DNA of 64,000 bases from Arthrobacter terrae (GCF_015708085.1 NZ_JADNYM010000021.1:30524-94523); one strand, 5' to 3'; positions 1-12,560 are shown, numbered from the stretch's first letter. The notes: generated by a model not told the origin, from the letters alone. Translations and numbers: made by a program.

Positions 1-958
1 AGTGGTACCAGGTGAGTCCCCCTGCGCGCTGGATTTCCCCGTCGTCGCGCTTTGAGGCGGTGTTGTAGACATCGGGGCTGACGATGCCGCTGCCGATGCC
101 AAGTGCGTCAACTTCCTTGTTGGCATAAGCCTGCGCCAGGGCATCCTGGGATTCAATCGTTTTGACAATGATCGTGTCCAGCTTCGGCTTCTCCCCCCAC
201 CACTTGGGGTTCTGCTTCAACGTCACCACCTGGCCGGTGGTGTCCACATTCGAGACCTCGTAGGGCCCGCTGGAGGGAACCGGGGTGGTCTTGTAGGCGT
301 CATTGAAGGTGGCGGGATCCTTCGTGACCGAGGCTTCGAACGAGGGGCCGACCAGAATTGACGGCCAGTCGGCGTTCTTGTTCTTGAAGGTGATCTTGAA
401 ATTGGAGTCGCTGTCCGTGCGCTCAACGGACGAAATGTCCTCCCAGACGTTCGTCGACGCCACCTGGAAGCTGGTGTCGCTGCCGTTGAACGCCTTCCAC
501 GCCGACTCAAAGTCCTTGTACGTCATGGGTGCGCCATCGCCCCAGACGGCCTTGGGATTGAGCTTGACCTCGACCACCTGGGGATCGGTGCTGACCAGCT
601 TGACCTCGGTCGCATAGTCAGGGTTCATTTCCCAGGTGCCGTCATCCTTGATGCGTACCGGCCCACCGGTGGTGGGGCTCAGCAGGACTTTGATCTGGTC
701 CGAGGTGTTGCCGTCGACAGTGCCGGAGTTCCAGTTGGAAGGCAGGGCGCTGATCGGCAGCGTCAGCGTTCCACCATCCTTGACGTCGGAGTAATCCGCG
801 GTGTCCCAGGCGGTGGTGGGCAGTTTGCCTTGATCACTGGCGCCCTGCGTGGCATTGACCGTGGCCGTGCCCCCGCCGCTGCCACCGGAACAGCCGGAAA
901 CTCCCAGTGCCAATGCCAGGGCCGCGGCCCCGAGCGCAGCGTATTTTGTCCGTTTCAT
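1..958 (-). CDS. ABC transporter substrate-binding lipoprotein, family 5 (partial)
   Basis: Periplasmic-type solute-binding lipoprotein of the peptide/nickel (SBP_bac_5) family; the 3' end lies outside the window and 319 residues are visible. The N-terminus is a classical lipoprotein signal: Lys/Arg start, Ala/Leu-rich core and the lipobox VSGC with Cys23. The body follows family 5 (a DGGTLT stretch, a WGDG substrate-loop motif, then an NPKWWGEKP motif near the visible end). It is the last visible gene of a leftward operon with two permeases and a fused ATPase, 68 bp after the ATPase gene. It delivers oligopeptides or a similar solute to the permease pair; the exact ligand cannot be read from sequence. 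Confidence 0.9.
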   Translation of the reverse strand, partial: MKRTKYAALGAAALALALGVSGCSGGSGGGTATVNATQGASDQGKLPTTAWDTADYSDVKDGGTLTLPISALPSNWNSGTVDGNTSDQIKVLLSPTTGGPVRIKDDGTWEMNPDYATEVKLVSTDPQVVEVKLNPKAVWGDGAPMTYKDFESAWKAFNGSDTSFQVASTNVWEDISSVERTDSDSNFKITFKNKNADWPSILVGPSFEASVTKDPATFNDAYKTTPVPSSGPYEVSNVDTTGQVVTLKQNPKWWGEKPKLDTIIVKTIESQDALAQAYANKEVDALGIGSGIVSPDVYNTASKRDDGEIQRAGGLTWYH

Positions 959-1026
959 TGTATGTTTTCCTCCCATAGTGAAACTTTTCCTTGGTGATTC
1001 CGTACGTGGCACGCCGCCTGCCGGTC

Positions 1027-3141
1027 TCACCGTTCCGCCATCGTGTCGATCAGTGCGTCGTGCTCCGCGTAATGGCACGCGACGGAAGTCTTATCCACGG
1101 TGCGCAGGCTGGGATCTTCATCCTGGCAGCGCAGCCGCTGTTGGTCCGGAAGCAGCTGGTAGAGCGGGCAGCGGCTGCGGAAATTACACCCCGGGATATT
1201 ATCCGTCGGGGAGGGCAGGTCACCATCGAGGAGCACCCGGACGCGGGTCCGCTCCAGCGCCGGGTCCGGAATCGGAACTGCGGAGATCAGGGCCTGGGTG
1301 TAAGGATGGCGCGGCCTGCTGAAGACATCATCGGATGTTCCGTATTCCACAATCCGGCCCAGATACATCACCGCCACATGGTCGGCAATGTGATGAACCA
1401 CAGCCAGGTCGTGCGCCACAAACACGTAGGACAGCCCGAGCTGCAGCTGGAGATCCTTGAGCAGATTAATGACACCGGCCTGAATGGAAACATCCAGCGC
1501 GGAGACCGGCTCGTCGAGCACCAGAATCTTCGGGTCCGTCACCAGCGCCCGTGCAATGCCGATCCGCTGCCGCTGGCCGCCGGAAAATTCATGCGGATAA
1601 CGTGAGGCCATCTCCGGGTCAAGACCCACCAGCTCCATCATCTCGGAGACCTTGCGCTGCTGGTCTTTTTTGCTCACCCCATGCACAGTCAACGGTTCGG
1701 CTATCACGTCGTGGATCGGAAGCCGTGGATCGATGGAGGCCATTGGGTCCTGGAAAACCACCTGGATGTCGCGGCGCATTTTCAGCCTGTCCCGCTTGGA
1801 CAGGTCAGCGACGTCCACTCCGTTCACCCGGATCTGCCCATCCTGCGGCTTAGCCAGCTCCAGGATTTCCATGATCGTCGTCGATTTGCCACAACCGGAT
1901 TCCCCGACGAGTCCCAGCGTCTGGCCGGACCCCAACTCGAAGCTGACGCCGTCGACGGCGCGGACCGTACCGATCTGGCGCTTGAAAACCGCACCCTTCA
2001 GCAGCGGGAAGTGCCGGACGAGCCCCGTCAGTGACAGCACCTCACGGCCGTCGGTGCCGGCCGGGGTGCCCTCAATCAGCGGTACCGGGCGGGGGAACAC
2101 TTCCGAGCGTGTCAGCTTCCCGCTGGTAATTTCGGACGAGCGGATACAGGCGGCCTGGTGGGTTGGATCTTCCTCCGTGCCGGTGAGGGCCGGCTCGGCC
2201 TCCCGGCAGGCATCAATGACCAGTGGGCAGCGCGGGGCGAAGGGACACCCCGGCGGCAGAGCGGCGAGCGAGGGCGGACGCCCCTCCAGCGGCACCAGCC
2301 GGGTCTGTGAGGACGCCATGGACGGCATGGAACGCAGCAGTCCAATGGTGTATGGCATGGCGGGCGCATGGAAAACCTGATCCACACCACCGGTCTCCAC
2401 CAAACGCCCGGCATACATGACAGCAATCCGGTCCGCGTTGCCGGCCACCACGCCCAGGTCGTGGGTAATCAGCACCACGGCGGCGCCGGTGATCTCTTTG
2501 GCCTCCTGCATTACCTCCAGAATCTGCGCCTGGATGGTGACATCCAGCGCAGTCGTCGGCTCGTCGGCAATGATCAGCTTCGGATCGTTGGCGATCGCTA
2601 TTGCAATCATGGCCCGCTGGCGCATGCCGCCGGAGAATTCGTGCGGAAATGCCTCCGCCCGGCGCTCCGGGCTAGGAATACCGACAAGTTTCAGCAGTTC
2701 CACCGCCCGTGCCGCTGCGGCCTGCCGGGACAAATTCTTATCATGGAGCAGCAGGCCCTCAGCGATCTGGTGGCCCACCGTGTACACCGGAGTCAGTGCG
2801 GACAGCGGATCCTGGAAGATCATCGAGATGTCCTTGCCGCGGATCCGGGAGAGCTCGGCATCCGAGCACTCCAGCAGCGAACGGCCCTGAAACCGTACGC
2901 TGCCGCCGATCCGCGCGGAGGACGGAAGCAGCCCCATCACCGCCATCGAGGAGACCGATTTCCCGGAGCCGGATTCCCCCACAATGCCCAGGAACTCGCC
3001 GGGATTTACATGGTAGCTGACCCCCCTGACGGCCTTCACCTCGTTCCCGGCCTGCGCGAAGGTCACGCTGAGGTTGTCTACTTCCAGGACGGGAGTCACG
3101 GCCGGGACTCGTTTGCCGGTAATGGTCAGCGGTTCAGTCAC
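1027..3141 (-). CDS. Dipeptide/oligopeptide ABC transporter, fused double ATPase (DppD-DppF type)
   Basis: Single 704-residue protein with two complete ABC ATPase domains, so DppD and DppF equivalents are fused. Each half has a Walker A (GESGSGKS and GESGCGKS) and an ABC signature (FSGGMRQR and FSGGQRQR). Each also ends in the oligopeptide-type C-terminal segment with clustered Cys ([16 protein letters not shown]), typical of Opp/Dpp ATPases that may hold an Fe-S cluster. I chose the GTG at 3141 because it overlaps the TGA of the permease gene (GTGACTGA), implying translational coupling; a longer reading frame to 3303 would run inside the permease gene. It energises the importer encoded by the neighbouring permeases and binding protein. 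Confidence 0.94.
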   Translation of the reverse strand: MTEPLTITGKRVPAVTPVLEVDNLSVTFAQAGNEVKAVRGVSYHVNPGEFLGIVGESGSGKSVSSMAVMGLLPSSARIGGSVRFQGRSLLECSDAELSRIRGKDISMIFQDPLSALTPVYTVGHQIAEGLLLHDKNLSRQAAAARAVELLKLVGIPSPERRAEAFPHEFSGGMRQRAMIAIAIANDPKLIIADEPTTALDVTIQAQILEVMQEAKEITGAAVVLITHDLGVVAGNADRIAVMYAGRLVETGGVDQVFHAPAMPYTIGLLRSMPSMASSQTRLVPLEGRPPSLAALPPGCPFAPRCPLVIDACREAEPALTGTEEDPTHQAACIRSSEITSGKLTRSEVFPRPVPLIEGTPAGTDGREVLSLTGLVRHFPLLKGAVFKRQIGTVRAVDGVSFELGSGQTLGLVGESGCGKSTTIMEILELAKPQDGQIRVNGVDVADLSKRDRLKMRRDIQVVFQDPMASIDPRLPIHDVIAEPLTVHGVSKKDQQRKVSEMMELVGLDPEMASRYPHEFSGGQRQRIGIARALVTDPKILVLDEPVSALDVSIQAGVINLLKDLQLQLGLSYVFVAHDLAVVHHIADHVAVMYLGRIVEYGTSDDVFSRPRHPYTQALISAVPIPDPALERTRVRVLLDGDLPSPTDNIPGCNFRSRCPLYQLLPDQQRLRCQDEDPSLRTVDKTSVACHYAEHDALIDTMAER

Positions 3142-4054
3142 GGTTTGCTCCAGAGGTGGGGTCGACGGCGTCGCGCAGCGCGTCTCCGGCAAGACTCGTT
3201 GCCAGTACGGTGATGACGAGGATCGCAGCAGGGAAAACGAAGAGCCACGGTCGCGTGGTGGCGGCGCCGGTGCCGCTGGACAGCAGGGTTCCGAGCGAAA
3301 CATCCGGGGGCTGGACGCCGAAGCCGAAGTAGCTCAGCGTGGTTTCCGTCAGGATCGCAGCTCCTACCCCGAGCGTGGCGTCGATGATCAGCAGCGAGGA
3401 CACGTTGGGGATAATGTGCCGACGGATGATCGTGCTGGTCTTCACCCCCATGAACCTCGCAGCCTTGACGAAGTCCCTGTCCCGCAGCGAGGAGGTCTGC
3501 GCACGGATCACGCGGGCCAGAATCATCCAGCTGAAAATCGCCAGATAAACCATCACGATGACCCAGGATCCGCCCTTAATCAGCGGGTACAGCATGATCA
3601 GAATGTACAGTGCCGGCAGAACCAGCAGCAGGTCGATGAACCAGACAATGACCCGGTCCCAGACGCCGCCGAGGTAACCGGCCAGCGCCCCGATGAACCC
3701 CGCCAGCAGTGCCGAGACCGGCCCGACCACGAAGCCGATCAGCAGTGATTTGCGCAGCCCCACCACCGTCTGGGCATAAATGTCTCCGCCGATCTCGTCG
3801 GTGCCGAACCAATGCTTGCCGGTGGGCCCCGTATTCATCGACATGACGTCCTGGCTGACCGCATTGAAGTTGTAGAACGCCAGCCCGAAGAGCGCCCACA
3901 GCACAATGACCAACAGTGTGAGGGTACCGACCCAAAAGCGCGGCGTCCGGGCCAGCTTCGCGAAAATGAGGCGCAGGCGGGAAGCAGGACGGGGACCGCG
4001 TTGCTGGGCTTTGGGCGTGACGGGAAGGACCTGGGCATCTTCGACCATGCTCAT
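3134..4054 (-). CDS. ABC transporter permease, DppC type
   Basis: 306-residue inner-membrane permease of the binding-protein-dependent family. One TM segment near residues 40-60 follows a cytoplasmic N-terminus. A periplasmic stretch with the DppC hallmark ([15 protein letters not shown]) precedes five further TM segments and the EAA loop near residues 195-215 ([21 protein letters not shown]), which contacts the ATPase. It starts 3 bp after the DppB-like gene and its stop overlaps the ATPase start. It forms the translocation channel with the DppB-like partner. Confidence 0.94.
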   Translation of the reverse strand: MSMVEDAQVLPVTPKAQQRGPRPASRLRLIFAKLARTPRFWVGTLTLLVIVLWALFGLAFYNFNAVSQDVMSMNTGPTGKHWFGTDEIGGDIYAQTVVGLRKSLLIGFVVGPVSALLAGFIGALAGYLGGVWDRVIVWFIDLLLVLPALYILIMLYPLIKGGSWVIVMVYLAIFSWMILARVIRAQTSSLRDRDFVKAARFMGVKTSTIIRRHIIPNVSSLLIIDATLGVGAAILTETTLSYFGFGVQPPDVSLGTLLSSGTGAATTRPWLFVFPAAILVITVLATSLAGDALRDAVDPTSGANRD

Positions 4055-4057
4055 CGG

Positions 4058-5041
4058 CTAGACCCTCACTCTCGGGTCGAGGGCGGCATAAACGATTTCA
4101 GAGAGCGTTCCGGCAATCAGCACCAGAATGGAAGCGAACATAACGGAGCCGGCTACCCCGTTGATGTCATTTTGCTGCACGGAACGAACCAGATATTCGC
4201 CCATTCCGTGCCAGCTGAATACCAGCTCCACCACCGTGGCACCGGTCAGCAGCAGAGCGAAGGAGTAGGCGAAGTAGGTGGACATGGGAATCAGCGCGAT
4301 CCGCACGCCGTGCTTCACCAGGGCCCGGTTGCGGCTCATACCCTTGGACCGTGCCGTGCGGATGTAATCCGCCGAGAGGACGTCCAGCATGGCGCTGCGC
4401 TGATAGCGCGAATAGCCGGCTGCAGCCGTCAGGGACAAGGTGATGGTCGGCAAAATCAGGTGGTTGAGTCTGTCACCGAACATCACCAGGAAATTCCCCT
4501 GCAGGCCCGCGGTGTATTCGCCGCTGAAGTTGATCAGCTGATGCCCGGTCAGCCCGTTGAGGCTGGTTGCCAGAATCATCAGGACCACGCCGATCACGAA
4601 CGTCGGCGTGGCACCAACGGTAAACGATGCGTAGGAAACCAGCTGGTCGCTGATCCGGTATTGCTTGACCGCTCCCCAGACGCCGAAAACGACGCCGAGC
4701 ACCGCTCCGATGACGCTGCCGATGATCAGCAGGCGAAGACTCACCCCGGCGCGGGCAAAAATCACGTCGGTGACCTGTTGGTTGTCCACGGTGATGCCCA
4801 GCGAACCATGCGTCACCAGATTGGAGAGCCAAGTCCACAGCCGTTCCAGCACCGGAACATTCGGATTGACACCCAGACCATCGAGGATCGAGGTGATCAC
4901 CTCGGGTGAGGGCTGCGGATTGCGGCCCAAGTAGCGTTGCGCCGGGTTCAGCGACAGGCTCGCCAAGACGTAGGCCAGCAGTGTCGCGATGGCTGTGAGA
5001 ATGAAGTAATTGACGAACCGCTTGACCACGAAGCCGATCAT
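4058..5041 (-). CDS. ABC transporter permease, DppB type
   Basis: 327-residue permease that begins with the DppB-type start MIGFVVKRF followed by the first TM helix. A long extracytoplasmic loop comes next, then five TM segments with an EAA loop (RTARSKGMSRNRALVKHGV). The reading frame stays open upstream to 5278, but the extra 79 residues are Arg/Pro/Cys-rich and unlike the family, so ATG 5041 is preferred. It is the first gene of the leftward operon. The promoter should lie in the 517-bp gap to its right. Confidence 0.92.
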   Translation of the reverse strand: MIGFVVKRFVNYFILTAIATLLAYVLASLSLNPAQRYLGRNPQPSPEVITSILDGLGVNPNVPVLERLWTWLSNLVTHGSLGITVDNQQVTDVIFARAGVSLRLLIIGSVIGAVLGVVFGVWGAVKQYRISDQLVSYASFTVGATPTFVIGVVLMILATSLNGLTGHQLINFSGEYTAGLQGNFLVMFGDRLNHLILPTITLSLTAAAGYSRYQRSAMLDVLSADYIRTARSKGMSRNRALVKHGVRIALIPMSTYFAYSFALLLTGATVVELVFSWHGMGEYLVRSVQQNDINGVAGSVMFASILVLIAGTLSEIVYAALDPRVRV

Positions 5042-5558
5042 TGGCGCGCTCTGCCCGAGACCAGAGAGCTGCACGCACCTGGTGCGGCAAAAGCTCTGCA
5101 TGCGGCGCAGGCCCCGTACGCGGTGCGGACCGCTGGGCCGGCACCTGACGGAATCGGGTTGGAACAGTTGAGCACTGGCGCAATCCTTTTCAACGGCTGG
5201 AACACTGCGGCCACGGGTGAGCGACCGCCTCAAGCGCCCGTTGGCGACCATACGCCTCGTGGGCGTGCCCTGCGTCACAACGGAACAACTTTCGGGTTCA
5301 ACGTACTACATGTGACGCGGAAGTCAATTTGGAATCGGCACGGCATTCCGGGCTGTGACGGGTTGTCAGCGAGGCAGCCACAGCTGCCGGCGAAACGCCG
5401 GAGCCCCATATTTCCAAGGTCATCAAGGGGCACTAGGGAGGTCCCCGCCCCCGGAAGTCAGCAGGGAAGCGCAGTTACGCGGAGCGAAGGCCAGGGAGGA
5501 TTGACCTCCAGATCGTTACCGACGGGCGCCATTGTCAAAGGCGTTCAATGGCAACTCA
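5042..5558. other. Intergenic region upstream of the dpp-like operon
   Basis: 517 bp without a convincing gene. It should hold the promoter of the leftward importer operon and the 3' end region of the convergent-side FUSC gene. The one clear element is a spaced inverted repeat, GCGTCACA at 5272-5279 and TGTGACGC at 5311-5318, described separately. I see no clear terminator for the FUSC gene and no structured RNA. Confidence 0.6.
5272..5318. promoter_or_regulatory. Spaced inverted repeat GCGTCACA-N31-TGTGACGC
   Basis: Perfect 8-bp arms separated by 31 bp, 231 bp upstream of the chosen dppB-like start. Arm spacing centre to centre is 39 bp, near four helical turns, which fits two half-sites bound by a looping or tetrameric regulator. 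No cognate regulator gene is adjacent, so this is a weak operator candidate. Confidence 0.3.
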
Positions 5559-7751
5559 TCATGTTCCCTTGGCCACACGGGCGCCGTCCAGACCGGGCGC
5601 CCCGTCGTTGTAAGCCGTCTTCCGAGGCTCGCGCAGCAGGTGCACCATCGTGTCGATACTGTTGGCGACGCCGTCGGCCGCGTCCAGGACGGACGGCATG
5701 ACCGCCTGCCGGACGGCAGGCGGGAGGTCTGGGGACCGTTCCAGATCCCGCCGCAGATCGGCATAGGCGGCACGCTGGCTGGCCGTTCCGCGCGGCAGCG
5801 TCCCCTGCGTCGCGGCATCCGCACAGGCCGCCAGATTGCGGTCCGCACGTGCGATGAACGGTGCCAGCACCGTAAGCAGCTGCTCAACGGGCTGGTGGGC
5901 CTGGTGCATGGAGAGCCTTGCGGCATCTATCACCATCGCGGACTGCACCAGCAAGTGGCTTTGGACCAACACGCCCTCGGCAATATACAACACCCTAGTT
6001 CCGGTGACCGGCTCGGCTTGGGTTCGGTCCAGCGAGGCCTGAGCGTTGGACCGTGCACGGCGCGCACCGACCCGTGCCGCGTCGATCCGGGACTTGCTCG
6101 CCTGCGGATCCGTGACGGCCGCCAGATACCGGCGATACGCCGCGAGAAGTTCGGCCATCCGGGTAGGCAGATAGGCGCGCTCCCAGGCAGGCCAAGCCGC
6201 TGTGGCAACGACCGCGAGAAGGCCAGCCAGGACCGTGTCGACCAGCCGGGGAACGACGACGACGGCAGCCGGGGAGCCGGCGAGGTCCAGTAAGGCGACC
6301 AGGTAGGCCGCGATCCACGTCCCCATGAACAAGGCGTTCGGTGCTCCGGAGGCCCGGACCCCGAAGACGAAGACCACCACCAGCGCGATCAGCGCATAGG
6401 GACCCGCCGGTGCCAGCAAATACGTGGCCGCCGTGCCAATACACAGCCCCAGCACCGTCCCGACCAGCCGTGCCGTGGTGCGTTGCAGGGTGGCGGCAAA
6501 ATCCGGCCGGAGCAGGATCAGCACCATCAGCGGAACCCAGTAGCCGCGGTCCCCTCCTGGCAGCAGCCGGGCCAAGGCATCGGTCCCGGTCACCAAAATG
6601 GCCAGCCGGATGGCGTGCCTGGCAATGGCCGAGTTCCAGTCAAGGTTGGCGCGCAGCGTGGCCAGCGGGGCCTGCAGCGACACGCGCGACCTGCCCACCC
6701 GGGCCGGCCGCTCAACTGCCCTGCCTTCCAGTGCCCCGGGCGTGACGATCCTGCCGCAGGCCCGCAGCTGGCCGCCGAGAGCCCGCCCGTGCAGGAGTGC
6801 GAAGTGTCCGGTGGGCGAGTCCGGAAACCCGGCCATGACTTCCTCCATCCGCGCCAAGGCGGCCATCGCGGGGCCCAAAGCAGCGTCGTCGAACGGGCGT
6901 CCCTTATGCAGCGCCGCGGCGACCGCGTCCAAGGCGATACCTGCGGCCAGCAGCAAATCATGCACCGCCGTCCGTTGCGTTGTCTTTTCCGCCCGGTCGA
7001 ACCTTTCCACGCAGTACGCGAGCGCCATGATCTCCAGCCGTAGCCGTTCCGCCTCATCGAGCAACGCACGGTAGGACTGCATGCTGGGACCGTGCCCGTG
7101 GCCGAACCCGGTGATGGTGTCCCGCGCCTTGTCCAGCACCGCAGCGGCACCGGGCGCAACCCGCTTGGGCTGCGCCGAACGCGTACGTTCCGCCAGTTTG
7201 CCGTAGAGATCCGCCAGCGCCGTGCGTTCAGGGCCGTGCCGGCGCAATGGCCAGCCGGCGACGGCAAGCAGGCTCTGCACCAGTGCGGCTGCGGTGATCA
7301 ATGCGGCAATGGACACGGCGTCAGAGGGCGCCTGCGGGAAGCGATTGAGCACAATGGCCACCGCCGTGGCGGCAATGCCGATCTGCGAGACGTTCGCGCC
7401 CAGAGCCAGCAACATGCCGGTAACGAAGGAAAACACAGCAACCAGCAGCAGCGACAGTGGCACCGAGTGGGCGCACAACACCGTCAGTCCGCCCCCGACC
7501 CCGGCTGCCACGGCCGTGGCGCCCATTCGTGCCAGCCGGAGCCGGTAGCCGCCGGGCCGGTCCGCGAAGGCCGCAAACAACGCACCGACTGCGCCGAAGA
7601 CACCAATGCCGATGTTTCCGGCCGCAATACCAACCACTAGCGGAATCCCCACGCCCACGGCATTCCGCGCGGCCACCACGGGGTCCGATTGCGAAAAATC
7701 CAGCCGCAGCGATTTTTTGGCGGTGGCGGAGATGGACGTCAGGGCGGGCAT
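5559..7751 (-). CDS. FUSC-family membrane protein (aromatic acid exporter-like)
   Basis: 730-residue membrane protein with the two-block layout of the fusaric-acid-resistance-like family. An N-terminal cluster of about six TM helices (residues 25-165) is followed by a helical cytoplasmic region. A second TM cluster around residues 385-510 contains the FUSC motif region (GDRGYWVPLMVLILLRPDF). A C-terminal cytoplasmic helical domain ends the protein. Relatives such as AaeB and YccS export aromatic acids or act in envelope stress; substrate here is unknown. I chose ATG 7751 (MPALTSIS); the frame stays open to 7925, but that part overlaps the divergent CoA-transferase gene. It stands alone, divergent from the CoA-transferase gene. 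Confidence 0.85.
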   Translation of the reverse strand: MPALTSISATAKKSLRLDFSQSDPVVAARNAVGVGIPLVVGIAAGNIGIGVFGAVGALFAAFADRPGGYRLRLARMGATAVAAGVGGGLTVLCAHSVPLSLLLVAVFSFVTGMLLALGANVSQIGIAATAVAIVLNRFPQAPSDAVSIAALITAAALVQSLLAVAGWPLRRHGPERTALADLYGKLAERTRSAQPKRVAPGAAAVLDKARDTITGFGHGHGPSMQSYRALLDEAERLRLEIMALAYCVERFDRAEKTTQRTAVHDLLLAAGIALDAVAAALHKGRPFDDAALGPAMAALARMEEVMAGFPDSPTGHFALLHGRALGGQLRACGRIVTPGALEGRAVERPARVGRSRVSLQAPLATLRANLDWNSAIARHAIRLAILVTGTDALARLLPGGDRGYWVPLMVLILLRPDFAATLQRTTARLVGTVLGLCIGTAATYLLAPAGPYALIALVVVFVFGVRASGAPNALFMGTWIAAYLVALLDLAGSPAAVVVVPRLVDTVLAGLLAVVATAAWPAWERAYLPTRMAELLAAYRRYLAAVTDPQASKSRIDAARVGARRARSNAQASLDRTQAEPVTGTRVLYIAEGVLVQSHLLVQSAMVIDAARLSMHQAHQPVEQLLTVLAPFIARADRNLAACADAATQGTLPRGTASQRAAYADLRRDLERSPDLPPAVRQAVMPSVLDAADGVANSIDTMVHLLREPRKTAYNDGAPGLDGARVAKGT

Positions 7752-7805
7752 TCCTTCAGTATGGCATCGAGCCCCGGTGCCGCTATCTGCTTCCATGGGT
7801 TTATC

Positions 7806-7826
7806 GGTTCGGCTCCTGCCCGAACC
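7806..7826. promoter_or_regulatory. Inverted repeat GGTTCGG-N7-CCGAACC between divergent genes
   Basis: Perfect 7-bp arms with a 7-bp spacer, midway in the 119-bp gap between the FUSC gene start (7751) and the CoA-transferase start (7871). Position between divergent genes suits an operator better than a terminator, and no T-run follows either arm. The regulator is unknown. Confidence 0.35.
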
Positions 7827-7870
7827 TAAATAATGCCGCAGAACATACCGAAGAAGATAAAGGACAAGAA

Positions 7871-9067
7871 ATGCTCCCAGACTCCGCGCCTGCCAAAGAA
7901 TCACCAGCCGGTCCACTTGACTCAATCATCATCGCCGACTTTTCCCGCGTTTTGGCCGGGCCGCTGGCCACCATGACAATGGCGGATCTGGGCGCCCGGG
8001 TGATCAAGGTTGAACGGCCCGGGACGGGGGATGACACCCGCCAGTGGGGACCGCCATTTTCCGCGACGGGGGCTACCTACTTCGAAAGTGTCAACCGCAA
8101 TAAGGAATCCGTCTGCCTGGACCTGACCGACCCGGCTGACCGGAAACTGGCGCGCACGCTTGCACTGCGGGCCGACGTGGTCGTCGAGAATTTCATGACC
8201 GGCACGATGGAGAAGCTGGGCCTGGGCTACGCGGACCTCGCAGCACAGAACCCGGGTCTGATCTATGCCTCGATCACCGGCTTCGGCAGCGCCGGCGGCG
8301 CGGCGCTGCCCGGCTACGATTTCATTGTCCAGGCGCTGGGCGGTCTGATGAGCATTACCGGCGAAGCCGACGGCGGTCCAATCAAGGCCGGCGTCGCACT
8401 GGTGGATGTGCTGACCGCCAAGGACGCCACCATTGGCATCCTGGCCGCGCTGGCCGCGCGCCAGGCCACCGGACGCGGGGCGCGGCTGGAGCTGAATCTG
8501 CTCTCCAGCCTGCAGGCAGCCCTGGTCAACCAGGCCCAGGCCTATCTGGGGGCGGACCAAATCCCCGGTCGGATGGGCAATGACCATCCATCGATCGTGC
8601 CCTACCAGTTGCTCCAGTGCGCCGACGGGCCGCTCGCGGTGGCCTGCGGGAACGATGCGCAATTTGCCCGGTTCGCGGCTGTGCTGGGCCGCGATGAACT
8701 TGCCGCCGATCCACGGTTTGCGACCAACAGTGCCCGGGTGGGGCACCGTGTGGAGTTGGTGGAACTGCTGGAGCAGGTGTTGCATACCGCGCCGGTGGGG
8801 AACTGGCAGACCAGATTGAGCGCTGCGGGCATTCCGGCCGGTCCGGTGGCAACCATTGCCGAAGGACTGGACTTCGCGGATTTGCTCGGGCTTGAGCCCG
8901 TCATCGAGGTCCAAAATCCGGCTGGCGAACCGGCTGGCCGGCAGGTGCGCCACCCCATATCGTGGACTCCGCCACTACCCGTGCGCCGGCAGGCACCGCC
9001 GGAATTGGGGGCGCAGGATCAGAGCGTCCGCGGCTGGCTTGCGGCGGACTGGACGCGAGCGGAGTAG
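7871..9067 (+). CDS. CaiB/BaiF family (class III) CoA-transferase
   Basis: 398-residue family III CoA-transferase, which moves CoA between carboxylic acids through an aspartyl-CoA intermediate. It shows the N-terminal block IADFSRVLAGPLATM, the VIKVERPG strand and the motif ALVDVLTAKDA, whose Asp179 aligns with the family's catalytic Asp. ATG 7871 is preceded by AAAGGACAAGA, a usable ribosome-binding site; an upstream in-frame extension is Arg/Pro-rich and overlaps the divergent FUSC gene. The next gene, 57 bp downstream, is a glutaryl-CoA-dehydrogenase-like protein, suggesting it activates glutarate or a related dicarboxylate using succinyl-CoA. Confidence 0.9.
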   Translation: MLPDSAPAKESPAGPLDSIIIADFSRVLAGPLATMTMADLGARVIKVERPGTGDDTRQWGPPFSATGATYFESVNRNKESVCLDLTDPADRKLARTLALRADVVVENFMTGTMEKLGLGYADLAAQNPGLIYASITGFGSAGGAALPGYDFIVQALGGLMSITGEADGGPIKAGVALVDVLTAKDATIGILAALAARQATGRGARLELNLLSSLQAALVNQAQAYLGADQIPGRMGNDHPSIVPYQLLQCADGPLAVACGNDAQFARFAAVLGRDELAADPRFATNSARVGHRVELVELLEQVLHTAPVGNWQTRLSAAGIPAGPVATIAEGLDFADLLGLEPVIEVQNPAGEPAGRQVRHPISWTPPLPVRRQAPPELGAQDQSVRGWLAADWTRAE

Positions 9068-9124
9068 CGTCAATAAGGTAACGACGCGCGATGTGCCCGG
9101 ACCCTTCGAACGGAAAGTCATCCC

Positions 9125-10297
9125 ATGACCGACGCTGTTGATCTGATCGATATTGATTCTCTCCTGAGCCCGGCGGAAATTGCCCTGCGTGCCTCCGTAC
9201 GGTCTTTCGTGGACAGCACCATCAGGCCCAATATCGCCCACTGGTACGAGGATGCGGTCTTTCCGCTGGACATCGTGCCGGAAATGGCGAAGCTGGGCCT
9301 GCTCGGCATGCATCTAAAAGGCTACGGCTGCGCAGGCCGTTCCGCCGTTGACTATGGCCTTGCCGCGCTGGAACTGGAAGCCGGTGACTCGGGCCTGCGT
9401 ACCTTCGTCAGTGTGCAGGGTTCGCTGGCCATGAGCGCCATCCACAAACACGGTTCCGAGGAACAGAAGAACGAGTGGCTGCCGCGGCTGGCCAGTGGGG
9501 AGGCGATCGGCTGCTTCGGCCTGACCGAGCCGACCGCCGGCTCCGATCCCGCAGCGATGAAGACCTTCGCCCGCCGGGATGGCTCCGGCCCGGATGCGGA
9601 CTGGATCATCGACGGGAGCAAACGCTGGATCGGCCTTGCATCGGTGGCCCAGGTCGCGGTGATCTGGGCGCAGACCGAGGACGGAGTCCGCGGATTCGTC
9701 ATCCCCACCGGCACGCCGGGGTTCACTGCCACCGCGATCGAGCCGAAATTGTCTATGCGCGCCTCCATCCAATGCGACATTGAGCTCTCCGGCGTCCGCC
9801 TGCCTGCCGGTGCGGCGCTCCCCGGCGCGAAGGGCCTGCGCGGGCCGTTTGAGTGCCTTAATGAGGCCCGGTACGGCATCATCTGGGGCGCCATGGGTGC
9901 CGCTCGGGACAGCTACCAGACGGCTCTGGATTACTCCAAGGAACGCCTGCAGTTCGATAAACCGCTGGCAGGATACCAGCTGACGCAGGAGAAACTCGTC
10001 AACATGGCCCTGGAAATCAGTAAGGGCACGCTGCTGGCGCTGCATTTGGGCCGGCTCAAGGATGCCGGCAGGCTCAGCCCGCAGCAGATTTCCGTTGGCA
10101 AGCTCAATAACTGCCGGGAGGCCATCGCTATCTGCAGGGAGGCCCGCACCATCCTCGGCGGAAACGGTATCACGCTGGACTACTCACCCCTGCGGCACGC
10201 GAACAACCTGGAGTCCGTGCGTACCTATGAGGGAACCGACGAAGTGCACGCCCTGATCCTGGGTCAACACATCACGGGGATCCCGGCCTTCCGGTAG
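9125..10297 (+). CDS. gcdH: Acyl-CoA dehydrogenase, glutaryl-CoA dehydrogenase-like
   Basis: 390-residue flavoprotein of the acyl-CoA dehydrogenase fold, the usual length for glutaryl-CoA dehydrogenase. It has the FAD-domain motif GCFGLTEPTAGSDP. Near the C-terminus is the motif YEGTDEVHALILG with Glu369 in the place of the catalytic base of glutaryl-CoA dehydrogenases. It would oxidise and decarboxylate glutaryl-CoA to crotonyl-CoA with electrons passing to ETF. Pairing with the class III CoA-transferase supports a glutarate or lysine-degradation role. A general short-chain acyl-CoA dehydrogenase is the alternative. Confidence 0.85.
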   Translation: MTDAVDLIDIDSLLSPAEIALRASVRSFVDSTIRPNIAHWYEDAVFPLDIVPEMAKLGLLGMHLKGYGCAGRSAVDYGLAALELEAGDSGLRTFVSVQGSLAMSAIHKHGSEEQKNEWLPRLASGEAIGCFGLTEPTAGSDPAAMKTFARRDGSGPDADWIIDGSKRWIGLASVAQVAVIWAQTEDGVRGFVIPTGTPGFTATAIEPKLSMRASIQCDIELSGVRLPAGAALPGAKGLRGPFECLNEARYGIIWGAMGAARDSYQTALDYSKERLQFDKPLAGYQLTQEKLVNMALEISKGTLLALHLGRLKDAGRLSPQQISVGKLNNCREAIAICREARTILGGNGITLDYSPLRHANNLESVRTYEGTDEVHALILGQHITGIPAFR

Positions 10298-10310
10298 CAC
10301 CGGCGCGGCG

Positions 10311-12560
<2,250 letters not shown>

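Noticed and set aside
1027..3303. Longer start of the fused ABC ATPase (MFRSEPCC...)
   Set aside because: It would overlap 170 bp of the permease gene and the extra residues do not match the family; GTG 3141 is coupled to the permease stop.
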